From assembly GCA_963806395.1 (NCBI GenBank), contig CAWDYI010000004.1, positions 124,001 to 188,000 on the forward strand: DNA of 64,000 nt. The letters are read 5' to 3'. Of this stretch, positions 18,398-26,225 are shown in pieces. Source of the stretch: DASSUW01 sp963806395. Lineage in GTDB: Bacteria > Actinomycetota > Thermoleophilia > Solirubrobacterales > Solirubrobacteraceae. Position numbers and translations under genes: made by a program. The notes below the pieces were generated by a model. It did not search any database, had not been told where the DNA came from, and worked only from the letters and a program-made list of their open reading frames with translations. Positions within the stretch are counted from its first letter, which is position 1, and each line of letters opens with the position of its first letter.

Positions 18398-19303
18398 ATG
18401 CCGGCGACCGACGTCCATCAGCACCTGTGGCCCGAGCCGCTGCTGCGCCTGCTGTCCGCGCGCTCGGACGCACCGCGACTGCGCCGCGCGGGCGACGGGT
18501 GGGAGCTGGAGCTGAGCGGGGAGGCACCTGAGCGGTTCGACCCGCGCGCCCACGATCCAGTGGCCCGCGGCGCCCTCGCCGCACGCGACGGGCTCGACCG
18601 CGTGTTCGTGGCGCCGTCCTCGCCGCTCGGCATCGAGAGCCTGCCGGCAGCCCAGGCGGAGCCGCTTCTGGACGCCTTCCACGACGGCGTGCGCGAGCTG
18701 GGCGGTCCGTTCGTGCCGTGGGCGTCGATCCCGCTCGCCGCGCCGGATCCGGCCGTGGTCGACGTGCGGCTCGACGCCGGTGCGGCCGGGCTCTGCCTGC
18801 CCGCGTCGGCGCTCGCCGGCGAGGCCCAGCTCGACCGCGCCGGTCCGGTGCTGGAGCGGCTCGCCGCCCGCAACGCGCCGCTGCTCGTGCACCCGGGCGC
18901 CGCACCGGCCGGCGCGGCGTCGACGCCTGCGTGGTGGCCGGCGCTGACCTCGTACGTGGCGGAGATGCACGCGGCGTGGCTGGCGTTCGCGGCCTGGGGG
19001 CGGCGTGCACATCCGCGCCTGAAGGTCGTGTGGGCGATGCTCGCCGGGGGCGCGCCGCTGCACGCCGAGCGGCTTGCCGCCCGGGGCGGCCCGGCCGCAG
19101 CGGTCCATGACGAGCTCGCCTGGTTCGACGTCTCCTCCTACGGGCCGCGCGCTGTCGATGCGATGTTGCGGACGATCGGCGTCGACCGGCTCGTGCTCGG
19201 CTCCGACCGGCCGGTCGCCGAGCCGCCGGAGCTCGCCGCACTCGGCCCCGCCGTCCGTCACGCGATCGCCGTCGTCAACCCGGCGCGCGTGTTCGATGCT
19301 TGA
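18398..19303 (+). CDS. Amidohydrolase-family metal-dependent hydrolase
   Basis: A 301-residue TIM-barrel protein of the amidohydrolase 2 group. It shows the N-terminal metal pair DVHQHLW, a mid-chain LLVHPG histidine, and the C-terminal VLGSDRP aspartate, in the order usual for hydrolases and decarboxylases of this superfamily. The ATG at 18398 begins directly at the metal motif, as in relatives; the upstream extension to 18365 would run through the promoter box. Its end overlaps the cysteine-dioxygenase-like gene by eight bases, so the two are probably co-expressed. The substrate is not predictable from sequence. Confidence 0.8.
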   Translation: MPATDVHQHLWPEPLLRLLSARSDAPRLRRAGDGWELELSGEAPERFDPRAHDPVARGALAARDGLDRVFVAPSSPLGIESLPAAQAEPLLDAFHDGVRELGGPFVPWASIPLAAPDPAVVDVRLDAGAAGLCLPASALAGEAQLDRAGPVLERLAARNAPLLVHPGAAPAGAASTPAWWPALTSYVAEMHAAWLAFAAWGRRAHPRLKVVWAMLAGGAPLHAERLAARGGPAAAVHDELAWFDVSSYGPRAVDAMLRTIGVDRLVLGSDRPVAEPPELAALGPAVRHAIAVVNPARVFDA

Positions 19304-19784
19304 GCCCCACGAGCACGACCTCGATGCGGCCGAGCTCGAGGCGCTCGTGCGCGACCTCGCCGACCGTCCGGAGCTGTGGCGAGATCTGGTCGAGCATCGC
19401 GCGGACGCCCGCACGTACGCGCAGCTGCACCGCGACGAGCACGTCGCCGTGTGGCTGATCTGCTGGATGGACGACCACGACACCGGCTACCACGACCACG
19501 ACCTGTCGGCCGGCGCGGTCGCGGTCGCCGCCGGCGCGGTGCGAGAGGAGCGGCTGGTGCTCGGCGGCGCGCCCGCCTCCCGGACGGCTGCCGCGGGCGA
19601 GGCGTTCACGTTCGAGCCGGCCGACATCCACCGCGTCAGCCATGCGGGCGCAGCGCCCGCCGTCACGATCCACGCGTACTCGCCGCCGCTGTGGCGGATG
19701 GGCGCCTACGAGGTCCTGCCGTCCGGCGAGCTGCGCCGCTGGTCGCTCTCCTACGCGGAGGAACTGCGCCCGATCGGCGCCTGA
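19296..19784 (+). CDS. Cysteine dioxygenase-like cupin
   Basis: A 162-residue single-domain cupin. The motif GYHDHDLSAG gives the H-x-H metal pair, followed by a glutamate (REERLV) and the second cupin histidine (DIHRVSHAG); the AYSPPLWRMGAYE stretch also matches cysteine-dioxygenase-type thiol dioxygenases. Such iron enzymes oxidise cysteine or other thiols to sulfinates. The ATG at 19296 lies inside the end of the amidohydrolase gene. Substrate unproven. Confidence 0.78.
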   Translation: MLEPHEHDLDAAELEALVRDLADRPELWRDLVEHRADARTYAQLHRDEHVAVWLICWMDDHDTGYHDHDLSAGAVAVAAGAVREERLVLGGAPASRTAAAGEAFTFEPADIHRVSHAGAAPAVTIHAYSPPLWRMGAYEVLPSGELRRWSLSYAEELRPIGA

Positions 19785-19803
19785 CGCGGCGAAGGAAGAG
19801 GGA

Positions 19804-19875
19804 GGGCCCGCTCGCCCTTGAAGCCTTCACCTGGAGGGGGAGGAGGGGCGAAAGCGGGGTTGTTCGAGCGGGCCC
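19804..19875. repeat. 11-base inverted repeat with 50-base loop
   Basis: GGGCCCGCTCG at 19804-19814 pairs perfectly with CGAGCGGGCCC at 19865-19875. It lies between the cupin stop and the antitoxin start. It lacks a run of T after the right arm, so it is not a clear intrinsic terminator; it could be an RNA structure or a protein site. The loop is purine-rich. Confidence 0.45.
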
Positions 19876-19935
19876 AGTTCCCTAATCGGCAGCGCTCCGA
19901 GGCGGCTTGAGCGAGTTTGCGATGCTGTATGTCCC

Positions 19936-20160
19936 ATGCTCAGCGTTTCGATGCAGGAGGCACAGGCGCACTTCTCGCAGCTCGTTCGGCGGGCGGAAGC
20001 GGGCGAGGAGATCGTCATCCTGCGTGGCGGCGAGCCGGTCGCGACGCTGACGGCCTACCGCGCCGGGCGGCGCGTCGCGGGCCGCCTGCGCGGACGGATC
20101 CGAATCGCCGCGGACTTCGACGGTCCTGCCAAGGACGTCGCCGACGCGTTCGGTGCGTAG
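19936..20160 (+). CDS. Phd/YefM-type antitoxin, no toxin partner visible
   Basis: A 74-residue protein with the prevent-host-death layout: an N-terminal DNA-binding part (SMQEAQAHFSQLVRRAEAGEE, in part), IVILRGGEPVATL, and a C-terminal toxin-binding tail with DFDGPAKDVADAFGA. Such antitoxins usually precede a PIN-domain VapC ribonuclease by a few bases. Here the next 29 bases are non-coding, and the following gene is an unrelated protein on the other strand. It is either an orphan, a lone repressor, or a remnant of a lost pair. Confidence 0.82.
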   Translation: MLSVSMQEAQAHFSQLVRRAEAGEEIVILRGGEPVATLTAYRAGRRVAGRLRGRIRIAADFDGPAKDVADAFGA

Positions 20161-20189
20161 GCGACCCTGCGAGCGGCTGGCCGCGGCTC

Positions 20190-20597
20190 CTAACCGAGCA
20201 CGGCCGCGACGCCGGCCTCGGCGCAGGCGCGGTCCTCCTCCGGCTTCGCCCCGCTGACGCCGGCGGCGCCGAGCACGGCGTCGCCGTCGCGGATCACGAA
20301 CGAGCCGTCGGCGGGGATGATCGGGAGCCGCACCATCTGGCTGACGGACGCGAAGAACGCCGCCCGCGACTCCTGGACGGCGGCGAGCTGGTCGCCGTCG
20401 CGGTGCCAGAGCGCGGCGCCGACCGCCTTCGCCTCGGCGATCTGCGCGCTCAGCGGCGGCGCGCCGTCCATCCGGCCGAGCGCCTTCAGCAGCCCGCCCT
20501 CGTCGACGACCGCGACCGTCACCCGCAACCCGCTCGACGCAGCGTGCGCGTGGGCGGCGGAGATCAGCTTCTGGGATTGCTCGAGTGTCAGTGGCAT
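20190..20597 (-). CDS. GlcG/HbpS-like (DUF336) protein
   Basis: A 135-residue protein of the heme-binding/GlcG family: MPLTLEQSQKLISAAHAHA-type helix, the VTVAVVDEGGLLKALGRMDGA strand and loop (in part), FVIRDGDAVLGAAGVSGAKPEEDRACAEAG (in part) near the C-terminus. Relatives include haem-degradation accessory proteins, GlcG of glycolate operons and corrinoid adenosyltransferase-related forms; none can be chosen here. It is transcribed toward the antitoxin gene. Confidence 0.8.
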   Translation of the reverse strand: MPLTLEQSQKLISAAHAHAASSGLRVTVAVVDEGGLLKALGRMDGAPPLSAQIAEAKAVGAALWHRDGDQLAAVQESRAAFFASVSQMVRLPIIPADGSFVIRDGDAVLGAAGVSGAKPEEDRACAEAGVAAVLG

Positions 20598-20622
20598 GCG
20601 CGGAAGGCTGCCACGTACGGGA

Positions 20623-20656
20623 AAACGGCGGGGGCCCCGCCAAGCGAGGCCCCCGC
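20623..20656 (-). terminator. Intrinsic terminator of glnN
   Basis: On the minus strand the 9-base arms GCGGGGGCC (20628-20636) and GGCCCCCGC (20648-20656) form a GC hairpin with an 11-base loop. It is followed by CCGTTTTCC, a short T run. It starts 24 bases past the glnN stop. Confidence 0.7.
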
Positions 20657-20679
20657 TGACCCAGGACTCCGGAGAGTCC

Positions 20680-22842
20680 CTACTTGATGAAGAGGATCTC
20701 GGCGTACTTCGGCAGCGGCCAGAGATCGTCCGGCACGATCCGCTCGAGCCGGTCGGCCACCTCGCGCACCGCGGCCATCGCCGGCAGCACCGTCGTCTGC
20801 ACGTACTTGGCCTCGTCGAGGATGCCCGCTTCGGGGTGATCGCGGTTCGCCGTCTCGAGCTCGAAGATCGTCTCGACGAACGCGTCCAGCAGCTCGCCCA
20901 GCTCTTCCTTCAGGCGCTGCACGCCGGTCGAGGTCTCCGCCCGCTCGAGCGTGGTGTACCACTGGACCACGGCCGGCAGGAGCATCGTGCGGGCGATCGA
21001 GGCCGCCGTCTCGCCCTCGATGTTCACCGTCGTGACGTACTGCTCGAGCGACACCTCGTAGCGCGACTCGAGCTCGCGCTCGGACAGCACGTCGTACTTG
21101 GAGAACACCGCGATCGTGCTCGGCTCGATCAGCCACGGCAGCGCGTCCGGTGACTGGGCCAGGTTGGCCAGCCCACGACTCTCGGCCTCGGCGTGCCAGT
21201 CGCCGGAGTAGTTGTCGCCGTCGAACACGATCCGCTTGTGCGCCGCGTAGGCCGCGCTGACCACGGACAGCACCGCCACCTCGAGCGAGTCGCCCCTCGC
21301 GATGGCCTGCTCGAGCCCGTCCGCGAGCTCGTCGACGGCCTCGGCGACGATCGTGTTCAGCACCGTGTTCGGGAGCGCCAGCGACATCGACGACCCCAGC
21401 GCGCGGAACTCGAACTTGTTGCCGGTGAACGCGAACGGCGAGGTCCGGTTGCGGTCGCCGCCGTGCTTGGGCAGCGTCGGGAGCACCGACGCCCCCAGCT
21501 CGAGATAGGTCTGCGGCGTCGCGGCGTCGCCCGAGCCGCTCTCGATCGCTCCGAACACCTTCTCCAGCTCTGCGCCGAGGAAGATCGAGATGATCGCCGG
21601 CGGCGCCTCGTTCGCCCCCAGCCGGTGGTCCTGCCCGGCGTTGGCCACCGAGGCCCGCAGGAGCTCCTGGTGCTTGTCGGTCGCCTGCAGCACCGCCGCA
21701 CAGAAGAACAGGAACTGCAGGTTCTCGTGTGGCGTGTCGCCGGGCTCGAACAGGTTGAAGCCCGTGTCGGTGCCCATCGACCAGTTGTTGTGCTTACCCG
21801 AGCCGTTGACGCCCGCGAACGGCTTCTCGTGCAGCAGGCACACGAGGCCGTAGCGGCGCGCCACGTTCTGCATCACCTGCATCGTCAGCTGCTGGTGGTC
21901 CGAGCCGACGTTCGAGTTCTCGAACACCGGCGCGACCTCGTACTGCGCCGGCGCGACCTCGTTGTGGCGGGTCTTGATCGGCACGCCGAGGCGCGCGAGC
22001 GCCTGCTCGGTCTCGAGCATGCACGCGAGCACGCGCTCGGGGATCGAGCCGAAGTAGTGATCGTCGAGCTCGTGACCCTTCGGCGGCTTGGCGCCGAACA
22101 GCGTGCGCCCGGTGGTGATCAGGTCCGGCCGCTCGAAGTAGAAGCGCTCGTCGATCAGGAAGTACTCCTGCTCCGCCCCGACCGTGGTGAAGACGCGCGT
22201 GGAGGCCTCGTCACCGAATAGCCGCAGCGCGCGCACGGCACTCGTCGACAGCGCGTCCATCGAGCGCAGCAGCGGGATCTTGTGGTCGAGCGCCTCACCG
22301 GTCCAAGACGCGAACGCGGTCGGGATGCACAGCACCGCGCCGTTCGGGTTCTCGAGCATGAAGGCCGGCGACGTCGGGTCCCACGCGGTGTAGCCGCGCG
22401 CCTCGAAGGTCGCCCGGATGCCTCCGGTCGGGAACGACGACGCGTCAGGCTCGCCCTGGATCAGCTCCTTGCCGGAGAACTCGGCGATCGCGTTGCCGTC
22501 GCCCGTGGGCGCGTAGAACGAGTCGTGCTTCTCGGCGGTGATGCCGGTGAGCGGCTGGAACCAGTGCGTGAAGTGCGTGGCGCCGCGCTCCATCGCCCAT
22601 TCCTTCATGGCGGTGGCGACGGCGTCGGCGAGCGCGGGCTCGAGCAACGCGCCCGCTTCGAGCGTCTCCTGGAGCTGCTTGTAGACCGAGCTCGGGAGCC
22701 GCTGGCGCTGTACGGCGGTCGAGAAAACCGCCTCGCCGAAGACGTTGGCGCCGGGCTGGGTCAGGTCGGCCTGGCCGAGCGCGCCTCCGTTCGGGCTCCA
22801 CTGGGCGGCGTGAACGTTTGGTGTACGGGTTCGGGATGGCAT
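20680..22842 (-). CDS. glnN: Type III glutamine synthetase
   Basis: ATP-dependent synthesis of glutamine from glutamate and ammonia. The 720-residue length fits the GSIII class (about 700-730), much longer than GSI. Landmarks are HFTHWFQPLTG, the EQEYFLID metal glutamates, ARLGVPIKTRHNEVAPAQYE, the NWSMGTDTG loop, the NRTSPFAFTGNKFEFRALGSS signature (in part), and the C-terminal LPKYAEILFIK. A Shine-Dalgarno sequence (GGAGGAGGA) precedes the ATG. It diverges from amt and the PII gene, so this block handles ammonium uptake and assimilation. Confidence 0.95.
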   Translation of the reverse strand: MPSRTRTPNVHAAQWSPNGGALGQADLTQPGANVFGEAVFSTAVQRQRLPSSVYKQLQETLEAGALLEPALADAVATAMKEWAMERGATHFTHWFQPLTGITAEKHDSFYAPTGDGNAIAEFSGKELIQGEPDASSFPTGGIRATFEARGYTAWDPTSPAFMLENPNGAVLCIPTAFASWTGEALDHKIPLLRSMDALSTSAVRALRLFGDEASTRVFTTVGAEQEYFLIDERFYFERPDLITTGRTLFGAKPPKGHELDDHYFGSIPERVLACMLETEQALARLGVPIKTRHNEVAPAQYEVAPVFENSNVGSDHQQLTMQVMQNVARRYGLVCLLHEKPFAGVNGSGKHNNWSMGTDTGFNLFEPGDTPHENLQFLFFCAAVLQATDKHQELLRASVANAGQDHRLGANEAPPAIISIFLGAELEKVFGAIESGSGDAATPQTYLELGASVLPTLPKHGGDRNRTSPFAFTGNKFEFRALGSSMSLALPNTVLNTIVAEAVDELADGLEQAIARGDSLEVAVLSVVSAAYAAHKRIVFDGDNYSGDWHAEAESRGLANLAQSPDALPWLIEPSTIAVFSKYDVLSERELESRYEVSLEQYVTTVNIEGETAASIARTMLLPAVVQWYTTLERAETSTGVQRLKEELGELLDAFVETIFELETANRDHPEAGILDEAKYVQTTVLPAMAAVREVADRLERIVPDDLWPLPKYAEILFIK

Positions 22843-23076
22843 GTCGTCGCGGGTCCTCCTCCGGGGAACTGTCCTGGGTCCCGCCGCAGACTAGTTCGAC
22901 CCCGCCCGGAGGTCCTTGTCCCTATGTCCAAGAATTGACACCGCGCGTTCGCCCACGCGCAGTCTCGACCGGATTGAGAAACCCCGACGGCGAATCTTCG
23001 ACACCGGGACAAAGACCCCTCGCGCTTCTCCCCCGACCATTCGAGGCGGATGGTTCCCGGACGAGGAGGACTTGTG
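22843..23076. promoter_or_regulatory. Divergent control region glnN / amt
   Basis: For glnN, a minus-strand TAGTCT (22888-22893) gives a possible -10 with a leader of about 40 bases. On the plus strand TTGACA occurs at 22935-22940, but I see no matching -10 at 16-18 bases. GAGGAGGA at 23063-23070 is the Shine-Dalgarno sequence of amt. I looked for GlnR-type boxes and found none I would defend. Confidence 0.4.
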
Positions 23077-24540
23077 ATGAGAAGGACCGCGACGGCGCTG
23101 CTGGGGGTAGCGCTTGCCTCTGCGGTGCTGCCCGCGGTGGCGCACGCAGACACGCTTGACGCGGCGAACAACGGAGTGCTGGCCGACAGCGTGGCGATCA
23201 ACTCGATCTGGGTCGTGGTGGCGGCGCTGCTCGTGATCTGGATGCAGGCCGGCTTCGCGTTCCTGGAGATCGGGTTCTCACGCGCGAAGAACGCCGGCAC
23301 GGTGGTTGCAAAGATCCTCACGAACTTCTCGATCGCGGGCCTCATGTACTGGGCCTGCGGCTTCGCGTTCGCCTTCGGCATCGGCGACATCATCGGCCAC
23401 GACGGCTTCTTCCTGCGGGGGTACGGCGACCCGCAGACGGCGTTCCCGGTCATGGGCCTGTCGGACGCCACGATCGAGAGCAAGTGGCTGTTCCAGTTCT
23501 CGTTCTGTGCGGTCTCGCTGGCGATCGTCTGGGGCACGACGCTCGAGCGGATCAAGTTCGGCGTCTACATCATCTACGCCGCGATCTTCGCCGGCCTCAT
23601 CTACCCGATCGCCTCGCACTGGGTGTTCGGCGGCGGCTGGCTGCAGTCCAACCTGGGCATGCAGGACTTCGCCGGCTCGACCGCGGTGCACCTGATCGGC
23701 GCGACCGGCGCCCTCGCGGTGCTGCTGCAGCTCGGCGCACGGCGGGGCAAGTACGGCAACGACGGGCGCCCGCGGGCGATCCCGGGTCACTCGATGCCGT
23801 TCTTCGGCCTCGGTGTGCTGATCCTCTGGCTCGGCTGGTTCGGCTTCAACCCGGGCTCGACGCTCAGCGCGATGGACGGCCGCTTCCCGGAGGTCGCGCT
23901 CGTGACGATGCTGGCGGCGGCGGCCGGCGTGCTCGGTGCGATCGCCGTCGCGCGGCTGAAGACCGGCACGATCGACATCGGCATGGCCGGCAACGGCGCG
24001 ATCGGTGCGCTCGTCGCGATCACGGCCCCGTCGGGCTACGTCGAGCCGTGGGCGGCGCCGATCATCGGCCTGATCGCGGGGGTCATCGTGCCGTTCGGCG
24101 TGTATGCGATCGACAAGAAGATCGACGATCCGGTGGGCGCGCTGACCGCGCACGGCCTGTGCGGCGTCTGGGGCACGCTCGCGTGCGGCATCTTCACGGC
24201 GCCGCGCCTGGCGGAGTACAACGGGTTCGGCGACGCCGGCTTGGTCTACACGGGCTCGTTCGGTCAGCTCCTGACGCAGGCGCTGGGCGTCGTGGTGGTG
24301 TTCTCGTTCGTCTTCACGCTGTCGTACGGCACGTTCTGGGCGATCAAGAAGACCTACGGCCTGCGTGTGACGGCCGAGGAAGAGGATGCAGGGCTGGACA
24401 TCTCCGAGCACGGCATGTACGGGTACCCGGAGCAATTCATCCCGGCGCCCGAGCTCATCGGCTACAGCGCTGCGCCCGGCAGGGTGCCGGCGCGTGAGAC
24501 GGCCCGCGGCGCCACCACTCAGGAGGTTCCGGTCTCGTGA
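23077..24540 (+). CDS. amt: Ammonium transporter
   Basis: Ammonium channel of the Amt/Rh family. About 487 residues: a cleavable-looking signal sequence (1-27, ending AVAHA), then eleven membrane helices with WVVVAALLVIWMQAGFAFLE, the conserved GFSRAKN, FNPGSTLSA and HGLCGVWGTLACG (histidine-lined pore) motifs. The ATG at 23077 is preceded by GAGGAGGA; a longer frame from 23050 has no signal peptide logic. The stop overlaps the GTG start of the PII gene, the classic amtB-glnK arrangement in which PII blocks the channel when nitrogen is plentiful. Confidence 0.95.
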   Translation: MRRTATALLGVALASAVLPAVAHADTLDAANNGVLADSVAINSIWVVVAALLVIWMQAGFAFLEIGFSRAKNAGTVVAKILTNFSIAGLMYWACGFAFAFGIGDIIGHDGFFLRGYGDPQTAFPVMGLSDATIESKWLFQFSFCAVSLAIVWGTTLERIKFGVYIIYAAIFAGLIYPIASHWVFGGGWLQSNLGMQDFAGSTAVHLIGATGALAVLLQLGARRGKYGNDGRPRAIPGHSMPFFGLGVLILWLGWFGFNPGSTLSAMDGRFPEVALVTMLAAAAGVLGAIAVARLKTGTIDIGMAGNGAIGALVAITAPSGYVEPWAAPIIGLIAGVIVPFGVYAIDKKIDDPVGALTAHGLCGVWGTLACGIFTAPRLAEYNGFGDAGLVYTGSFGQLLTQALGVVVVFSFVFTLSYGTFWAIKKTYGLRVTAEEEDAGLDISEHGMYGYPEQFIPAPELIGYSAAPGRVPARETARGATTQEVPVS

Positions 24541-24914
24541 AGAAGATCGAGGCGTTCATTCGCCATGAAGCGTTCGAGCCGATCCGCATGGAGCTGCTGA
24601 GCCTCGGGTTCCCGTCGCTGACGATCTCCGAGGTCAAGGGCTCGGGTCGCCAGAAGGGGATCACCGAGCGCTATCGCGGCGCCGAGCTGACCAACTGGCT
24701 GCGGCCGAAGATCAAGCTCGAGTGCGTGGTCGCCACGCACGACGTGCAGACGGTCGTGGACGCGATCCTCAAACACGCACGGACGGGCCAGATCGGCGAC
24801 GGCAAGGTGTTCGTCATGCCGGTCGAGGAGGCCTACAGGATCCGCACCGGCGAGTCCGGTGAGGAGACGCTCCAAGCGCATCCCGAGGTGGCGGCCACGC
24901 AGGCCACTGCATGA
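24537..24914 (+). CDS. glnK: PII nitrogen regulatory protein lacking Tyr51
   Basis: A 125-residue PII trimer subunit. It has the KGSGRQKG T-loop entry (residues 34-41), ERYRGAE (44-50), the ATP/2-oxoglutarate site ARTGQIGDGKVFV (about 82-94) and RIRTGE. The residue at position 51 is Leu, where classical GlnB/GlnK proteins have the Tyr that is uridylylated or adenylylated, so modification at that site is impossible. A C-terminal tail of about 15 residues extends the usual 112. The GTG at 24537 overlaps the amt stop. Likely role: binding Amt and sensing ATP/ADP and 2-oxoglutarate. Confidence 0.93.
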   Translation: MKKIEAFIRHEAFEPIRMELLSLGFPSLTISEVKGSGRQKGITERYRGAELTNWLRPKIKLECVVATHDVQTVVDAILKHARTGQIGDGKVFVMPVEEAYRIRTGESGEETLQAHPEVAATQATA

Positions 24915-24938
24915 AGAGCCGTACCACCGTGTGACTCA

Positions 24939-24975
24939 CGACGGGGCGGCCCGAGCGGCCGCCCCGTCGCTTTTT
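24939..24975 (+). terminator. Strong intrinsic terminator after amt-glnK
   Basis: Two perfect 13-base arms (24939-24951 and 24957-24969) enclose a 5-base loop, CGAGC, and are followed by C and five T (24971-24975). This is the clearest terminator in the window and separates the nitrogen operon from the PucR-type regulator. Confidence 0.92.
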
Positions 24976-24989
24976 GAAAGCCAGATCCC

Positions 24990-26219
24990 ATGCCAGCCGA
25001 ACCAGAGTTCACCCATCCGGCCGCGACGTCGCTCGTCGAGCGCCTGCGGGCGGTCCATCTGCAGATGCTCGACGCCGTCCTCACCGGCGACGGGCTGGCG
25101 GCCGTCGCGACGCTCGCCGCAGAGGCCGCGGGCGGCCCGGTCGCGATCGTCGTGCCGCGGCTCGGCGTGGCGGTCGTCTCGCCCGGCGGCGAGGCGTCGC
25201 TGGACGCAGTGCGCCGGTACGTCGGTACCAACGCTCACCCACCCCGCGGCCGTGTGGCGCCGGTGCCGGTGCCGGCGAACGTGGTCGCCGAGGTGCCGAT
25301 CGCGTCCGGCGACGAGCGGCTCGGCGGCGTCGTGCTGCTCGAGCCCGGCCGGCCGGAGCCCGAGGCGGTGGAGTTCCTGCACCTGGCCGCCGTCGCCGCT
25401 CTCACCGAGGTCGCGGTCGAGGAGGCGCGCGAGGAGGTCGAGGAGAACGTCCGCGGCTCGTTCCTGGAGGAGCTGCGCGAGCGGCCCGACGGGGTCGACC
25501 CGGTCGACGTCGTGCGCCGCGCCGGCCGGCTCGGCTGCGACGTCTCACGCGGCGCCGTCGTCTTGTGCGCCGAGCTGAGCGCAGAGCGGCCGCGCCACGT
25601 GGTCGCGCTGATCGGCTCCGAGTACCCCGGCGCGCTCGCCCAGCACGTCGAGGGCGAGCAGGCGGGGCGCGTCTACGCGCTGCTGCCGGCGACGGCCGAC
25701 GGCGAGCAGGTCACCACGGTCGCCGCCGCGCGGGCGCTGGCCGGGCGCCTGCAGCGCCACGGCGTGGTCGCGCTGTCCTCGTTCTACGCCGACCCGGGCG
25801 AGCTCGGCCGCGCGATCCAGGAGGCCGAGCTGGTGCTCGAGGTGCTCCAGCGCGGCGACGGCCTGGGCGGCCCGATCCAGGAGGACATCGGGACCGGCAC
25901 CTACCGCCTGCTGTTCCGCGTGCTCGCCTCCCACCCGGAGGAGGTGCGGTCGTTCTACGAGGACACGGTGGCGGCGGTCGTGCGCTACGACGACCAGTAC
26001 CGCACCGACCTCGTGCAGACGCTCGAGTCCTACCTCGAGCACAACTGCAACATGAACGCGACCGCCTCTGCGATCTACGCCCACCGCCACACGGTCGCCT
26101 ACCGGCTCGAGCGCGTGAAGGAGCTGAGCGGCCTCGATCCGATGCAGACCGAGGACCGCGAGCGGCTCGGGCTCGGGCTGAAGGCGTACCGGATCATCGC
26201 GCCGGGCCTGCCGCGGTAG
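24990..26219 (+). CDS. PucR/CdaR-family transcriptional regulator
   Basis: A 409-residue regulator. The N-terminal part (about 1-130) resembles a GAF-like ligand domain, the middle (about 150-320) the GGDEF-related PucR domain, and the end (about 345-400) the PucR helix-turn-helix with TLESYLEHNCNMNATASAIYAHRHTVAYRLERV (in part). Relatives control purine, sugar-acid or nitrogen catabolism. It sits directly after the amt-glnK terminator and may be independent of it; its own promoter would have to lie within the 15 bases or the terminator. Target unknown. Confidence 0.87.
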   Translation: MPAEPEFTHPAATSLVERLRAVHLQMLDAVLTGDGLAAVATLAAEAAGGPVAIVVPRLGVAVVSPGGEASLDAVRRYVGTNAHPPRGRVAPVPVPANVVAEVPIASGDERLGGVVLLEPGRPEPEAVEFLHLAAVAALTEVAVEEAREEVEENVRGSFLEELRERPDGVDPVDVVRRAGRLGCDVSRGAVVLCAELSAERPRHVVALIGSEYPGALAQHVEGEQAGRVYALLPATADGEQVTTVAAARALAGRLQRHGVVALSSFYADPGELGRAIQEAELVLEVLQRGDGLGGPIQEDIGTGTYRLLFRVLASHPEEVRSFYEDTVAAVVRYDDQYRTDLVQTLESYLEHNCNMNATASAIYAHRHTVAYRLERVKELSGLDPMQTEDRERLGLGLKAYRIIAPGLPR

Positions 26220-26225
26220 AACGGG

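Noticed and set aside
22935..22940. TTGACA as amt promoter -35
   Set aside because: No acceptable -10 lies 16-18 bases downstream, so I list it only as part of the control region.
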